A stretch of DNA of 64,000 bases from Citrobacter freundii (GCA_003243445.1 QFQQ01000011.1:62001-126000), one strand, 5' to 3'; counted from the first letter of the stretch, positions 35,899 through 45,225 are shown. Translations and numbers: made by a program. Notes: a model not told the origin generated them from the sequence alone.

Positions 35899-36429
35899 AT
35901 GAAAAATCAGGCATCAGTTAACCGTTTCTTTAAGAGAGGAGATAAGACACTGTTAGTTCTTTTTTTTGTGTCGTTTATATCCACCTGGTTAGTTACAGAT
36001 CTTTACAGGGAAACGATTATTGAGTTTAAATATCTGATCGCAATATTTATGTTGGGAGCACTTGCTTTTGTGATCATATCCAAAATGTTTATTAAGGGCG
36101 GCTTTTCTAAGCTGATGCTTTTTCTGCCGGACATATTTATTGGCGGTATGCTTGCGTGTTTTGTGATGTTATTTTTGAACAGACAATTTGCGGAGAACGA
36201 GGTGCTGAATGAGAGCGTTAAAATAACGAAGAAGGGATCTTTATCGCGGGGTAAGTACAGTAGTTGTTCTCAGCCGTATGTGATCGTTGAGTTGAGTGGT
36301 ATGAATAAACGGTTTGAGTTTCTCTGTTCTGAAATAGCGGACGTCAGGAAGTCCTATAAAATGAAAGTAAATTATTCTAAGGGATTGTTTGATTTTTGGG
36401 TGATCAGATCGAGGTATTTGATGGAGTGA
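35899..36429 (+). CDS. Hypothetical membrane protein
   Basis: 176 aa, not recognised. Three probable membrane helices (about residues 15-33, 40-60, 68-90), then a soluble C-terminal part (95-176) with CSQPYVIVELSGMNKRFEFLC. Begins 24 nt after the DUF6067-like gene, so probably co-transcribed. Confidence 0.6.
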   Translation: MKNQASVNRFFKRGDKTLLVLFFVSFISTWLVTDLYRETIIEFKYLIAIFMLGALAFVIISKMFIKGGFSKLMLFLPDIFIGGMLACFVMLFLNRQFAENEVLNESVKITKKGSLSRGKYSSCSQPYVIVELSGMNKRFEFLCSEIADVRKSYKMKVNYSKGLFDFWVIRSRYLME

Positions 36430-36500
36430 TATCTCTTTAGAAAGCCGGAGCGGGATGACACGATCTTCGAGCCTTAATTCGCTGGATATTTTGATGTTCG

Positions 36501-36743
36501 TTAGCCCACAATTTCAATTGTGGGAAAGGAAATGTGCGAATCAATGTGCTGCAAATAAAAGAGAGTATCCTAGAGAGCAGTATCGGTTCGTGTGCGGGAG
36601 CAGCATATTCGAAGATACTTCCACCCACAATTGAAATTGTGGGCTAATGGAATTTTCCTCTTTTGGAAGAATAGTCCCGCTTCTTTCCTTTTGTTGTGAA
36701 CGGCCGGCTTCTGCGAAGCCGATATGTAGTCGGAGACTACATA
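36501..36743. repeat. Cluster of palindromes
   Basis: CCCACAATTTCAATTGTGGG (36505-36524) and CCCACAATTGAAATTGTGGG (36626-36645) are each near-palindromes and reverse complements of each other, together a two-way inverted pair. Further on two hairpins stand side by side: GGCTTCTGCGAAGCC (36706-36720) and TATGTAGTC-GGA-GACTACATA (36723-36743). No convincing gene lies between 36430 and 36888. Confidence 0.75.
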
Positions 36744-36888
36744 TAACTCGTCTTCGTGGCTGAAAATGCTTTTCATTGAAATAAATTTTGTACATTCCGG
36801 AATTGATCCTTATCTTATATCTGCCTCAGCCTCAGTTTTTTGATCTTGTTAGTAATTGCCTCTTTTAATTCATGTTAAAACCGCATTT

Positions 36889-37143
36889 ATGAAACTATCA
36901 GAATTTATCAGGTTAAGTGAGCCCGAGAAAAGAAGTACAGTATTGCAGCAGGGCGTTGCAATTGCGCAGCGGCAGACGGAAAAACAAATGATATTCCTGT
37001 TTCAGTTGTGGGGGTATTATGTGGAGACGTATTGTAGTTTGGAGACGAAGGAAATTGAGGAATACAGGGCGATACATAAGACAGATCATTTGACGAATTA
37101 TTTGGAGCATATTTCGATAGATTCGTTACTTGGAAAGAAATAG
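36889..37143 (+). CDS. Hypothetical protein, 84 aa
   Basis: Not recognised. Starts MKLSEFIRLSEPEKRSTVLQ; mixed hydrophobic and charged, predicted helical, with an aromatic stretch (IFLFQLWGYYVETYCSL). The ATG at 36889 is preferred over a TTG 33 nt upstream. No signal peptide. Convergent with the tricorn gene. Confidence 0.6.
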   Translation: MKLSEFIRLSEPEKRSTVLQQGVAIAQRQTEKQMIFLFQLWGYYVETYCSLETKEIEEYRAIHKTDHLTNYLEHISIDSLLGKK

Positions 37144-37162
37144 TTTCTATCGACCGGCATAG

Positions 37163-37321
37163 TTTCCCGCAGATTACGCAGATTTATCATCTTGAAAATT
37201 GAGAATGTTTTATTCCTGGTAACAACCCGATAAAGGAATGCGCAGATTACGCAGATAATTTCTGATATCAGAATTTTATCTGCGTAATCTGCGCATTGAT
37301 CTGCGTTCATCTGCGGGAGCT
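37163..37321. repeat. Fold-back element B5, two-tier
   Basis: Outer arms TTCCCGCAGATTACGCAGAT (37164-37184) and ATCTGCGTTCATCTGCGGGA (37299-37318); inner arms TGCGCAGATTACGCAGATAA (37238-37258) and TTATCTGCGTAATCTGCGCA (37276-37295), perfect over 20 nt. The two right arms are nearly contiguous. Right flank CTTACGCAA. Confidence 0.85.
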
Positions 37322-37343
37322 TACGCAAATCGAAAAGAAATAA

Positions 37344-40300
37344 CTATTTCGACTTATCCGGGAACGCCGGGATCTTCGGCACACCCGTTCTCTCCCCTTT
37401 CGCCAGCTTTTCCATCAACACTTTTATCCCTTCCGCCAGTTGCGTATCAATACCCTTGTATTCATTATACGGATCATTCACCACTTCAATATCCGGTACC
37501 ACACCTACCCCTTCAATAATAAACGACGAACCGTCCGGTGCAAAATGCGCAAACTCCGGCTTCCGCATATCACCACCATCAATGAACGGCAATGATCCGC
37601 TGATGCCTACTACCCCACCCCATGTACGCTGACCAATCAATGGACCGATATTGTAATGCTTGAACTGCCAGGGGAACAGATCACCGTCAGATGCAGAATA
37701 CTGATCGATCAGGCAGACCTTCGGACCCACATGCGCATCCGGTTTGATAGAGGACGTTGTACTGTTCCGCCACATCGTTCCCAATCCCGGCTGACGCAAT
37801 AAACGTTCGATGATCATCGGCGAAACGTTCCCGCCACCATTGCCGCGATCATCAATGATCAGGGCTTCCTTATCCAACTGCGGATAGAAATAACGGGCAA
37901 ATTGATTCAATCCATCCACACCCATGTCCGGGATGTGCACATAACCGACCTTTCCACCGCTTGCTGCATTTACTTTCGCGATGTTCTGCTGCACCCATTC
38001 ATGATAATACAATGACGATTCATCGGCGATCGGTTTTACCAGCAATTTCTTTGCACCTGATGGCGACGCTGAATTGCTTACTTCGATCTCTATCATCTGA
38101 CCCGCTTTACCGATCAGCAGTTCATACATATTGCCGACAGACTTCACCGATACACCATTGATCGAAATGATATAGCTTCCCGCTTTGATGTTCCCATCCG
38201 CTACGCGCAGTGGAGACACCAATGATTTATTCCAGCTTTCACCGGAGAGAATGCTGTCGATCCGGTAATAACCGCTTTTATCGCGGCTGAATCTTGCACC
38301 AAGCAATCCAAGTGCAATGCGGTTGATGGAAGGTCTGTCGCCGCTGTTCACGTATGCGTGACCGATATTCAACTCACCGATCAGTTCACCGATGAGATAA
38401 GTCAGATCGTCGCGATGATTAACGAACGGAAGCAATGGCGCATATTTATCATGCATCGCTTTCCAGTTCACGCCATGCATATTCGGATCATAAAAATAAT
38501 CGCGCATCTGGCGCCAGCTTTCATCATAGATCTGTTTCCATTCAGCTTTAAGATCGATGATCGTTTTCATACCGCCGAGATCGATCTTATTGGCAGGCGT
38601 GATCTTTGACTTGCTGAGCGACTCGATATAGAAATCATTTCCGGAACGGAACAGGATCTTCTTTGCATCAGGCGTAACGCTGTATCCGCCAAAACTGCCG
38701 ATCTCTGTTTCTTTCTGATCAGTTAAGCTGAAGAACTTGAAACCACGACCGCTGCGGCCTGCTGTGGAATAATACACCCCGTCATCTACCGGAATAAAAC
38801 CACCATAAGCGCCGGGAGCCACAGGAAGACTTTCGATGCGATCAGCAAGACCGTTTTCATCTACCACTACTGTCACGCCTTTTGTTGTAGCAGTTGGAGC
38901 GCCGGCAGGTTTATCAGCAGCTTTCTTTGCGGTGGTATCTGCATCGGCTTTGATCGACACTTCATCGCTTTTATCTGCAAAAGGTGATTTGGTTGCTGCG
39001 GCTAATCTTGCAAAGTATGGACGAGCCATGTCTGTATACACGTGGTTCCATTCTGTATTGCTATAGGTCGGATTGAAATCACGTGATGATACGAAGTACA
39101 AATATTTCCCATCGGGACTGAACTGCGGCGATCCGCTATTGTACCATGTATCAGTAACAGTGATCGTTTTCTTTGAATCGATGTTGTAGAGCTTGATCAC
39201 GGAGAACTCACGTGCTTTGCCGGGAGCGGTATAGGCGATCCATTTGCTGTCTGGCCCGAAGGTATACGAACCAAGTGTACTGTTATCAGAATGAACTACC
39301 AGTGTTTTATTGCCTGAATTAACATCAACGAGATACAGATCCTGCGCACGATCACCAAAGAGCAGGTACTTGCTATCAGGGCTCCAAACAGCGCTAAATT
39401 TGTAGGAGCCGCCGCCTTTGGTGAGTTGTTTGGCGGGCTGCAATCCATCCTGCTGCTGAACGAACACTTCATCTTCACCCGTACGATCAGAGATATAGCT
39501 GATCCATTTTCCATCGGGACTCCAGCCAACATTGCGATCATGGGCGTTGCTGGATTGAGTCAGGTTACGCGTTACACCTGTCTTAGCCGGAACGGTGAAC
39601 ACATCGCCGCGTGCGCCAAGCACAGCGCGTTTGCCGTCAGGAGAAATACCGGTGCTGTAAACGAAGTCAGCCGCATCAATTTGTTTCGAACGACCGGAAG
39701 CGAAATCTTCCGCGATCGTGATGCTGACTTTGTTTGTTTGATTGTTGGTCAGATCCAGTTTATAGATATAACCACCGTTTTCAAAGACGATCGCGTTCTC
39801 ACCAAGCGAAGGAAACTTCACATCGAATTCTTTGAACGTGGTTACTTTCTGCGTTTGTTTTGTTTTGGTATCGTATACAAAGATGTTGGCGATCTTATCG
39901 CGTTCGCTCACGAAATAGATCTTATCGCCATAATACATCGGGTAGATATCCTGTGAAGGATTATTGGTGATGTTCTCCGCTTTGCCGGTCTTGGGATCAA
40001 CCACCCAGATATCATCGGCCATGCCGCCTTTATAATTCTTCCAGGTGCGGAACTCACGGAATACGCGGTTCATCGCCAGCTTTGATCCGTCGTTATTGTA
40101 GGAAGCCCAGGATGCAACGGAATAAGGCAGTTCCTGGCTAAGATCGCCATTGAGCGGCGCGAGATAGAGTTTTCCTTTGAAGGCGTTGAAGGAGGTGCCG
40201 CGGGAACGATAGATGACGTGTTTGTCATCGGGCGTCCATCCCATGACGATATTGTTCGGGCCCATACGGTCGGCGACATCATCGCGGTTGAGCGTGGGCG

Positions 40301-40610
40301 TATAGGTAATGCGTTTAGGTTCGCCGCCGGTGGAGGGGATGATGAATACTTCGGTATTGCCATCGTATTGGCCGGTGAAGGCGATGGATCTGCCATCATG
40401 ACTGAACCGTGCAAACATTTCATAGCCGGGATGGCTGGTGATGCGACGGGCGGTGCCACCGGTGGTGGGGACGATGTAGAGATCGCCGGCGTAGGTAAAG
40501 GCGATCTGGGAGTTGCTGATGGCGGGGAAACGGAGGAGGCGGGTTTCCTGCTGCGCGTTTGTGATCAGTGATAGGGTTAAGAGAAATGAGAATGCGGTTA
40601 GTTTTTTCAT
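37344..40610 (-). CDS. Tricorn-type S41 protease, secreted
   Basis: 1088 aa from the ATG at 40610, which starts a signal peptide (MKKLTAFSFLLTLSLITNAQ). Two beta-propellers (about 30-350 and 360-650, repeated FSPDGKYLYFVS-type blades), a core helix region, a PDZ domain (about 790-880, YIISINGVSVKS) and the S41 catalytic domain with RGNGGGNVSPMI and nucleophile Ser in DQYSASDGDLFPW. Cytoplasmic archaeal tricorn lacks a signal; here the protein is exported, as usual in Bacteroidota. Likely degrades peptides in the periplasm. Confidence 0.92.
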   Translation of the reverse strand: MKKLTAFSFLLTLSLITNAQQETRLLRFPAISNSQIAFTYAGDLYIVPTTGGTARRITSHPGYEMFARFSHDGRSIAFTGQYDGNTEVFIIPSTGGEPKRITYTPTLNRDDVADRMGPNNIVMGWTPDDKHVIYRSRGTSFNAFKGKLYLAPLNGDLSQELPYSVASWASYNNDGSKLAMNRVFREFRTWKNYKGGMADDIWVVDPKTGKAENITNNPSQDIYPMYYGDKIYFVSERDKIANIFVYDTKTKQTQKVTTFKEFDVKFPSLGENAIVFENGGYIYKLDLTNNQTNKVSITIAEDFASGRSKQIDAADFVYSTGISPDGKRAVLGARGDVFTVPAKTGVTRNLTQSSNAHDRNVGWSPDGKWISYISDRTGEDEVFVQQQDGLQPAKQLTKGGGSYKFSAVWSPDSKYLLFGDRAQDLYLVDVNSGNKTLVVHSDNSTLGSYTFGPDSKWIAYTAPGKAREFSVIKLYNIDSKKTITVTDTWYNSGSPQFSPDGKYLYFVSSRDFNPTYSNTEWNHVYTDMARPYFARLAAATKSPFADKSDEVSIKADADTTAKKAADKPAGAPTATTKGVTVVVDENGLADRIESLPVAPGAYGGFIPVDDGVYYSTAGRSGRGFKFFSLTDQKETEIGSFGGYSVTPDAKKILFRSGNDFYIESLSKSKITPANKIDLGGMKTIIDLKAEWKQIYDESWRQMRDYFYDPNMHGVNWKAMHDKYAPLLPFVNHRDDLTYLIGELIGELNIGHAYVNSGDRPSINRIALGLLGARFSRDKSGYYRIDSILSGESWNKSLVSPLRVADGNIKAGSYIISINGVSVKSVGNMYELLIGKAGQMIEIEVSNSASPSGAKKLLVKPIADESSLYYHEWVQQNIAKVNAASGGKVGYVHIPDMGVDGLNQFARYFYPQLDKEALIIDDRGNGGGNVSPMIIERLLRQPGLGTMWRNSTTSSIKPDAHVGPKVCLIDQYSASDGDLFPWQFKHYNIGPLIGQRTWGGVVGISGSLPFIDGGDMRKPEFAHFAPDGSSFIIEGVGVVPDIEVVNDPYNEYKGIDTQLAEGIKVLMEKLAKGERTGVPKIPAFPDKSK

Positions 40611-40780
40611 GAATGATAAATTGGTTTGAGATGAGAGGGTTGAAGGTAGGGATTTTGGGGGGATTGGTCTTGTCTGAAATTGACCGGCGTAGGGCGCCCT
40701 CCTTCGCTGCGCCACGGCGGGCGGTTCCAGCAGATTATTAAATATTCAGGAAATATAGAACAAGATTGCAACAAAGAGCT

Positions 40781-40917
40781 GTCATCCCGGCCGGGCAAAT
40801 TTCAGCCACTATCGAAGTTAATGCAAGCCAGAGCCGGGACCTCCGCTATTCGTGGGGCTCCCGGCTCTGGCATTCCGATTGCAGCAAGATAGCTTAGGTC
40901 GCCCGGCCGGGATGACA
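40781..40917. repeat. Two-tier fold-back element K
   Basis: Outer perfect 17-nt arms TGTCATCCCGGCCGGGC (40781-40797) and complement (40901-40917); inner perfect 13-nt arms GCCAGAGCCGGGA (40827-40839) and complement (40859-40871). GGCGTAGGGCGCC lies about 95 nt to the left and CCTACGCC about 30 nt to the right. It occupies an 813-nt gap (40611-41423) between divergent genes. Confidence 0.85.
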
Positions 40918-41003
40918 CACTCTTTTATTCATGTTGTTAGAGGGAACCTACGCCACGCGATTAAATGAGGATACCCCGGCCATGACCGGAAAAGAATGCT
41001 AAT

Positions 41004-41058
41004 ACGCGACAACTACGCTTAACCCAACGCGACAACCCAGTATACTATACGCGACAAC
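41004..41058. repeat. Three direct repeats ACGCGACAAC (iteron-like)
   Basis: Exact copies at 41004-41013, 41027-41036 and 41049-41058, spaced 23 and 22 nt, about two helix turns, so all on one face. Nearby GCAGATACAA occurs twice (about 41083, 41095) and a 19-nt dyad TGTGTGGTGATACCACACA at 41249-41267. No gene is convincing between 40918 and 41423. Confidence 0.6.
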
Positions 41059-41423
41059 CCCGACGATAGACCGCAGATACAATGCTGATACCATGCAGAT
41101 ACAAGCCTGAACGATAGCTTGAACATCGAATTAGCAGGCTGGAATAACTCCCCTCCCACTCCTTTTACCCCGCCAAAAGTGAAAAAATGCGCAAAATACG
41201 CAGATAGCGCAGTGGTATTTGGAACGCGGGTAGTTGGCTTCGTAAACTTGTGTGGTGATACCACACATAGACGTGGATTGTCTTTCCGGAAGGTTATTTC
41301 TAAAATATTTTTATCGTTCCGGTAATTTTTTTCGCTTTTATTCCTACTAATATATAGGAACCAGCATTGATGTTGATGAATGGAAAAGAAGACATATAAT
41401 TTACTTAACTAAAAAACCTAACT

Positions 41424-42191
41424 ATGGCAATTTTAAAAGGACACTTAAAATTTACAGGCCGAATTGGCGAACTTCTGTATTACTATGTAGGTAATCAGAT
41501 CTACGTACGAACAGTTTTCGCCGGACAACGAAAACGGGTAATGAAAGACAAACGGTATGAATTATTCAGACTATATGGAACTTTTTTCAGTCAATCATCG
41601 AAGATCGGATCGTTTGTGTATAAGGCGCTGGGGGTGAAGAATGAGCAGAAGGTTTATAATAAGCTGGTGGGTGAAGCGCAAAAGTTTTTTAAGCATACAG
41701 GTATGAGTGGTCAGCAGATATTGGAAGTGATGGTGGAGAAGTATTTGAATGGGTTGGAGGTGGAAGTACCGAGGGAGAATGAAGACGGAGGAAGGATTTA
41801 TGGGTTGCTGGTGGAGAAGAGGGAGAAGGAGGAGAAAGAGAGGAAGGAGATAGTGAAGGAAGGATGTTTTGTCAATGAAGATGGGGAGATATGTGGAGTG
41901 AAAGAAGAAGTCGAAACACGAGAGATGGCCAGAGTATTGGAAAAAACGGAGGACCGGGTGGAGTATGAGAATATATCCGAGTATTCAGAGAAAGAAGTGG
42001 TGATGAGTGCACAAGCTCCGAGGAAAAAGTTGAGGATTTTGAAGGCCGCGGTTAAGATCCGGTGGAAGGATAATGATATGTCGTTGAACAAAATGAAGAT
42101 AGATTCAGAGAAGCATGATGAGAATTCGATGTCTCATGGAAGCTTAAATGATACAGTGGTTAAGGAGGAAAAAACATTAAATTCTGTTTAA
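41424..42191 (+). CDS. Bacteroidota-type hypothetical protein, 255 aa
   Basis: Function unknown. N-terminal 90 residues (FTGRIGELLYYYVGNQIYVR, then KRVMKDKRYELFRLYGTFF) resemble a small family of Bacteroidota proteins with a GxxGxxxxYxxxGxxxxR start, seen near mobile regions; recalled, not searched. The C-terminal half is highly charged (KREKEEKERKEIVKEG) and low in complexity, probably disordered or coiled. It opens the accessory region. Confidence 0.55.
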   Translation: MAILKGHLKFTGRIGELLYYYVGNQIYVRTVFAGQRKRVMKDKRYELFRLYGTFFSQSSKIGSFVYKALGVKNEQKVYNKLVGEAQKFFKHTGMSGQQILEVMVEKYLNGLEVEVPRENEDGGRIYGLLVEKREKEEKERKEIVKEGCFVNEDGEICGVKEEVETREMARVLEKTEDRVEYENISEYSEKEVVMSAQAPRKKLRILKAAVKIRWKDNDMSLNKMKIDSEKHDENSMSHGSLNDTVVKEEKTLNSV

Positions 42192-42309
42192 AAAACATTG
42201 GTGCGGTTTAGTTAAAAAGGGAGCTTTTGTGCTTGTTATGATTAGTGGTTGGTAGTATACAGAAGCAATATTTCCCGTTTACGGACTTAAACAAACAAAC
42301 GCACCTATT

Positions 42310-43350
42310 ATGAGTAATGAAATAGACAATGATTTGATCTTTTACAATGAGATCAGTGATCTGCTTGCACAGGCACGAAGCACCGCATATAAAAATGTAA
42401 ATGCCATCATGGTGCAAACGTATTGGCAAATAGGTAGAAAGATCATAGAGCAGGAACAAAAGGGACAGAACCGGGCCGAATATGGCGATCATCTTGTAGC
42501 CAATCTATCACGTCACCTTTCCGGCACATTCGGGAGAGGATTCTCGATAGCCAACTTAAAGAATATGCGAAAGTTCTACATGACCTTCCCTGACGAATCG
42601 AACCTTAACACAATCAATACCAATAACATACAATTGGCTACACAGTGTGTAGCCAATTTAAGCTGGAGTAATATCAGGCAGATCATGCGACTTGATGACC
42701 CAAAAGAAAGAGAATATTATATCCGCGAAGCTTCTTCACAAAACTGGAGCGCCCGGGTATTGGAACGAAATATCAAAACAGGGTATTATCATCGTTTACT
42801 TTCTACCCAACAAACCAATTCAGATAAAGAGCAGGACAAGCATAGCCCGTTCAGCTTTATAAAGGATCCCTATATCGCCGAGTTTTTAAACATACCTGAA
42901 GATCTGGAAGGGAAAGAATCTGTATTAGAAAATGCACTCATCGGGAATCTGCAGAAATTTCTGCTTGAACTTGGTAAAGGTTTTTCATTTGTTGCAAAGC
43001 AAATGCGTATCAGTACAGAAACGTCTCATTTTTATATCGACCTGGTGTTTTATAATTATCTGCTGAAATGTTTTGTGATCATCGATTTGAAAAACGCTAA
43101 ACTAAGCCATGGAGATATCGGGCAAATGGATATGTATGTCCGGATGTTTGATGATCTGAAACGTGCGGAGGATGATAATCCGACTATTGGAATAATTCTT
43201 TGTACGGAGAAGGATGAAACGATTGTGAAATATTCGGTGTTGAAGGAGAATAAGCAGTTGTTTGCGTCTAAGTATAAGACGGTGCTGCCGAGTGAGGAGG
43301 AATTGGCGGAGATGATTGCGGGGAAGAAGAGGAGATTTTTGGATAGGTGA
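42310..43350 (+). CDS. DUF1016/YhcG-type PD-(D/E)XK nuclease protein
   Basis: 346 aa. N-terminal DUF1016 helical domain (IMVQTYWQIGRKIIEQEQKG, FGRGFSIANLKNMRKFY, LSWSNIRQIMRLDDPKERE) and C-terminal nuclease-like domain with FYIDLVFYNYLLKCFVIIDL-K, that is D-x(n)-(I)D-L-K of the PD-(D/E)XK fold. Family members are found in defence islands and near restriction-modification genes. No methyltransferase is adjacent here, so it stands alone. Confidence 0.85.
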   Translation: MSNEIDNDLIFYNEISDLLAQARSTAYKNVNAIMVQTYWQIGRKIIEQEQKGQNRAEYGDHLVANLSRHLSGTFGRGFSIANLKNMRKFYMTFPDESNLNTINTNNIQLATQCVANLSWSNIRQIMRLDDPKEREYYIREASSQNWSARVLERNIKTGYYHRLLSTQQTNSDKEQDKHSPFSFIKDPYIAEFLNIPEDLEGKESVLENALIGNLQKFLLELGKGFSFVAKQMRISTETSHFYIDLVFYNYLLKCFVIIDLKNAKLSHGDIGQMDMYVRMFDDLKRAEDDNPTIGIILCTEKDETIVKYSVLKENKQLFASKYKTVLPSEEELAEMIAGKKRRFLDR

Positions 43351-43477
43351 TGTGAGAGAAATACTAATGATTTTCCGCAAAGGGATCAGCACAAGAAGCT
43401 TCGGAAGTTAATAAAGCGTGAGCTTCAATGGCTTAATAAGAAAATCCCGACCGACGCTGCCTCGCGATGTTTGACCA

Positions 43478-43532
43478 GTTTCGTTTGTTTCGTTTATGTT
43501 ATTGTTTCGTTTATTTCGTTTACGTATATTTG
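43478..43532 (+). promoter_or_regulatory. Promoter and 9-nt operator-like repeats of the toxin-antitoxin pair
   Basis: TTG (43502-43504), 20 nt, TATATTTG (43525-43532): exact Bacteroidota promoter. GTTTCGTTT occurs at 43478, 43487 and 43504, and ATTTCGTTT at 43513: two tandem pairs 26 nt apart, covering the -33 region and spacer. Fits autoregulation by the HTH antitoxin, but could also be one arm of a fold-back word family. Confidence 0.6.
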
Positions 43533-43550
43533 GGTAGTAAAATAAAATGT

Positions 43551-44006
43551 ATGGAAACGTTAGTGAAGAAAACCACAAAAGAGGAGCAGAAGATTGCGCA
43601 GTCTTCCATATCGGAATTCAGGGAAACATCTAATAAAGTTATAAAAGGAAGCAGCAAATCTGTGCGGATAAAGTTCCGCGAGAATGATGATTTTATCAGA
43701 ATACCCAAGGAAGCGGTCAATCTTTTGCTGATCATTGTGAGCAATATGGCGGAAGGAAGATCTTTCACGTTGATCCCAACGGATACCGTGCTGGGAACGC
43801 AGGAAGCTGCGGATATGCTGAATATATCGAGGCCGCATTTGGTGAAGTTGCTGGAGGAAGGAAAGATTCCTTTTACGAAAGCGGGTTCGCACAGGAGGAT
43901 TGCGTTGAAGCATGTGATAGCGTTTGATATGAAAACGAAAGCGAAAAGGAATGAAGAGTTGGATTTTCTTTCTAAGCAAGCCCAGGATCTGAATATCGGT
44001 TATTAA
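43551..44006 (+). CDS. HTH (excisionase-type) antitoxin of a PIN toxin module
   Basis: 151 aa from the ATG at 43551. The centre has a MerR/excisionase-like DNA-binding motif: LGTQEAADMLNISRPHLVKL followed by IPFTKAGSHRRIAL. The N-terminal 70 residues resemble a small regulatory domain; the C-terminal tail (RNEELDFLSKQAQDLNIGY) probably wraps the toxin. Nine nucleotides separate its TAA from the toxin start, and both are in the same reading frame. Confidence 0.8.
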   Translation: METLVKKTTKEEQKIAQSSISEFRETSNKVIKGSSKSVRIKFRENDDFIRIPKEAVNLLLIIVSNMAEGRSFTLIPTDTVLGTQEAADMLNISRPHLVKLLEEGKIPFTKAGSHRRIALKHVIAFDMKTKAKRNEELDFLSKQAQDLNIGY

Positions 44007-44015
44007 AAATCTTCC

Positions 44016-44576
44016 TTGCCAGTTGCAGCACTTTTGGACGCTAATGTATTGTATCCCGCACCTGTGCGGGATTTTCTGTTGCGGTTGGCTAATACGGGGT
44101 TGTACAGACCACACTGGACAGATATGATCCAGGAAGAATGGATAAGAAATCTTTTGCTCAACAGAACAGATCTAAAAAGAAAAGACCTTGAACGGACTAA
44201 AAATGCAATGAATGCGGCTTTTGAAGGAGCAAATATTACCGGGTTCGAAAATCTTATTGAAACGTTTGAATTACCGGATGCAAATGACAGGCATGTGCTG
44301 GCTGCGGCAATCGAAGGAGAATGTAATATCATCGTGACGAATAATGTAAAAGACTTTCCGCCGAAGTATGTGAAAAGGTTTGGGATTACGGTGAAGTTGC
44401 CGGATGATCTGGTCGGCGATTTTCTCGAAGAGAATACACCCAGGGTTTTGCAGGCATTAGACGAACAGGTCAGAAGTCTCCGGAATCCACCGCTGACGAG
44501 GATGCAGGTTCTTGAAAAATTAGAAGCGTGTGGTTTAAGTAAAAGTGTTAGTCTATTGACGAAGCAGATAATATAA
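44016..44576 (+). CDS. PIN-domain toxin
   Basis: 186 aa. LLDANVLYPAPVRDFLL (first Asp), WTDMIQEEWIRN (Glu), and LPDANDRHVLAAAIEGE with NIIVTNNVKDFP (later acidic residues), the four-acid site of PIN ribonucleases. Only TTG at 44016 gives the first Asp a start; no ATG precedes it. Coupled to the antitoxin gene upstream; target RNA unknown. Confidence 0.82.
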   Translation: MPVAALLDANVLYPAPVRDFLLRLANTGLYRPHWTDMIQEEWIRNLLLNRTDLKRKDLERTKNAMNAAFEGANITGFENLIETFELPDANDRHVLAAAIEGECNIIVTNNVKDFPPKYVKRFGITVKLPDDLVGDFLEENTPRVLQALDEQVRSLRNPPLTRMQVLEKLEACGLSKSVSLLTKQII

Positions 44577-44621
44577 ATTGGGCTAGATAAATTTCTCGTG
44601 AGTAGTGTAAGATTTTCGGAG

Positions 44622-44718
44622 TTGACACTGGTAGTTAGAGCTTGAAACTAGCGGGTGGTGTCAATCTACCCTAATTTTGTTACAGTTTTTTTGGAGAAAC
44701 TACCCTAATTCTGTTACA
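44622..44718. repeat. Possible insertion-sequence end remnant
   Basis: TTGACAC (44622-44628) and GTGTCAA (44658-44664) are inverted, and TACCCTAATTTTGTTACA (44667-44684) is directly repeated 34 nt later (44701-44718, one base different). Multiple ordered repeats beginning TGTAAC on the other strand recall IS21-family ends. The AbiEii fragment starts just after it, as if cut there. No transposase is present. Confidence 0.4.
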
Positions 44719-44779
44719 ATAACCGATTAGTCATGGGATGTGGAAATTAGACCAAAGTCTAAAAATAATTTATCAGTTC

Positions 44780-45049
44780 CGTACCATGCCGCTAATGCTG
44801 GATATTATGGGTCGTGGAGGGCGGCAAAAGGATTTTTGGGATCTGCATACGGCGCATGATTATTTTGAGATTGGTGAGATGCTGGCGTTTTACACGGAGC
44901 GGTATCCGTATGGGTATTCGCTGGATGAAATAGTTGAAGGGTTAAATCGGTTTGAGGTGGCGGATGAGGATCCGACGCCGGGGTGTTTGCAGGGGAAGCA
45001 TTGGGAGTTGATTAAGTATGATTTTTTTCAGTGGGTGACGAAAGGGTAA
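44780..45049 (+). pseudogene. AbiEii-like nucleotidyltransferase, C-terminal fragment
   Basis: About 90 residues match the end of AbiEii/AbiGii-type toxins: MLDIMGRGGRQKDFWDLH, EMLAFYTERYPYGYS, FEVADEDPTP and ELIKYDFFQWV. The nucleotidyltransferase core (GGTSL...D) is missing. The open frame starts at 44738, but its first codons have no family similarity. Interrupted at the IS-like repeats. Confidence 0.65.
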
Positions 45050-45225
45050 TTTGTAAAACGTCAGTGAAGCAGGTATTTAGCATTTAGCGTTAGCGATCTT
45101 CAAATTGGCCTGAATTATCCTACTGATATCTTCCTGAATTTGCATCCAGCCAAAAGTTTGCGGCGAATAAGGCGTCTATTCACCGCATAATCTGCGGAGA
45201 ATAGGTTAAATGCGGCAAATAACAA

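Noticed and set aside
36541..36795. Small minus-strand frames (about 68-84 aa) after the hypothetical membrane protein
   Set aside because: They translate the palindromes at 36626-36743; two overlapping frames compete and neither looks like a protein.
40611..40715. 35-residue extension of the tricorn protease
   Set aside because: No family similarity; signal peptide begins at 40610.
41019..41264. 81-residue minus-strand frame in the 40.6-41.4 kb gap
   Set aside because: Starts in low-complexity DNA, covers the ACGCGACAAC repeats, and shows no recognisable domain.
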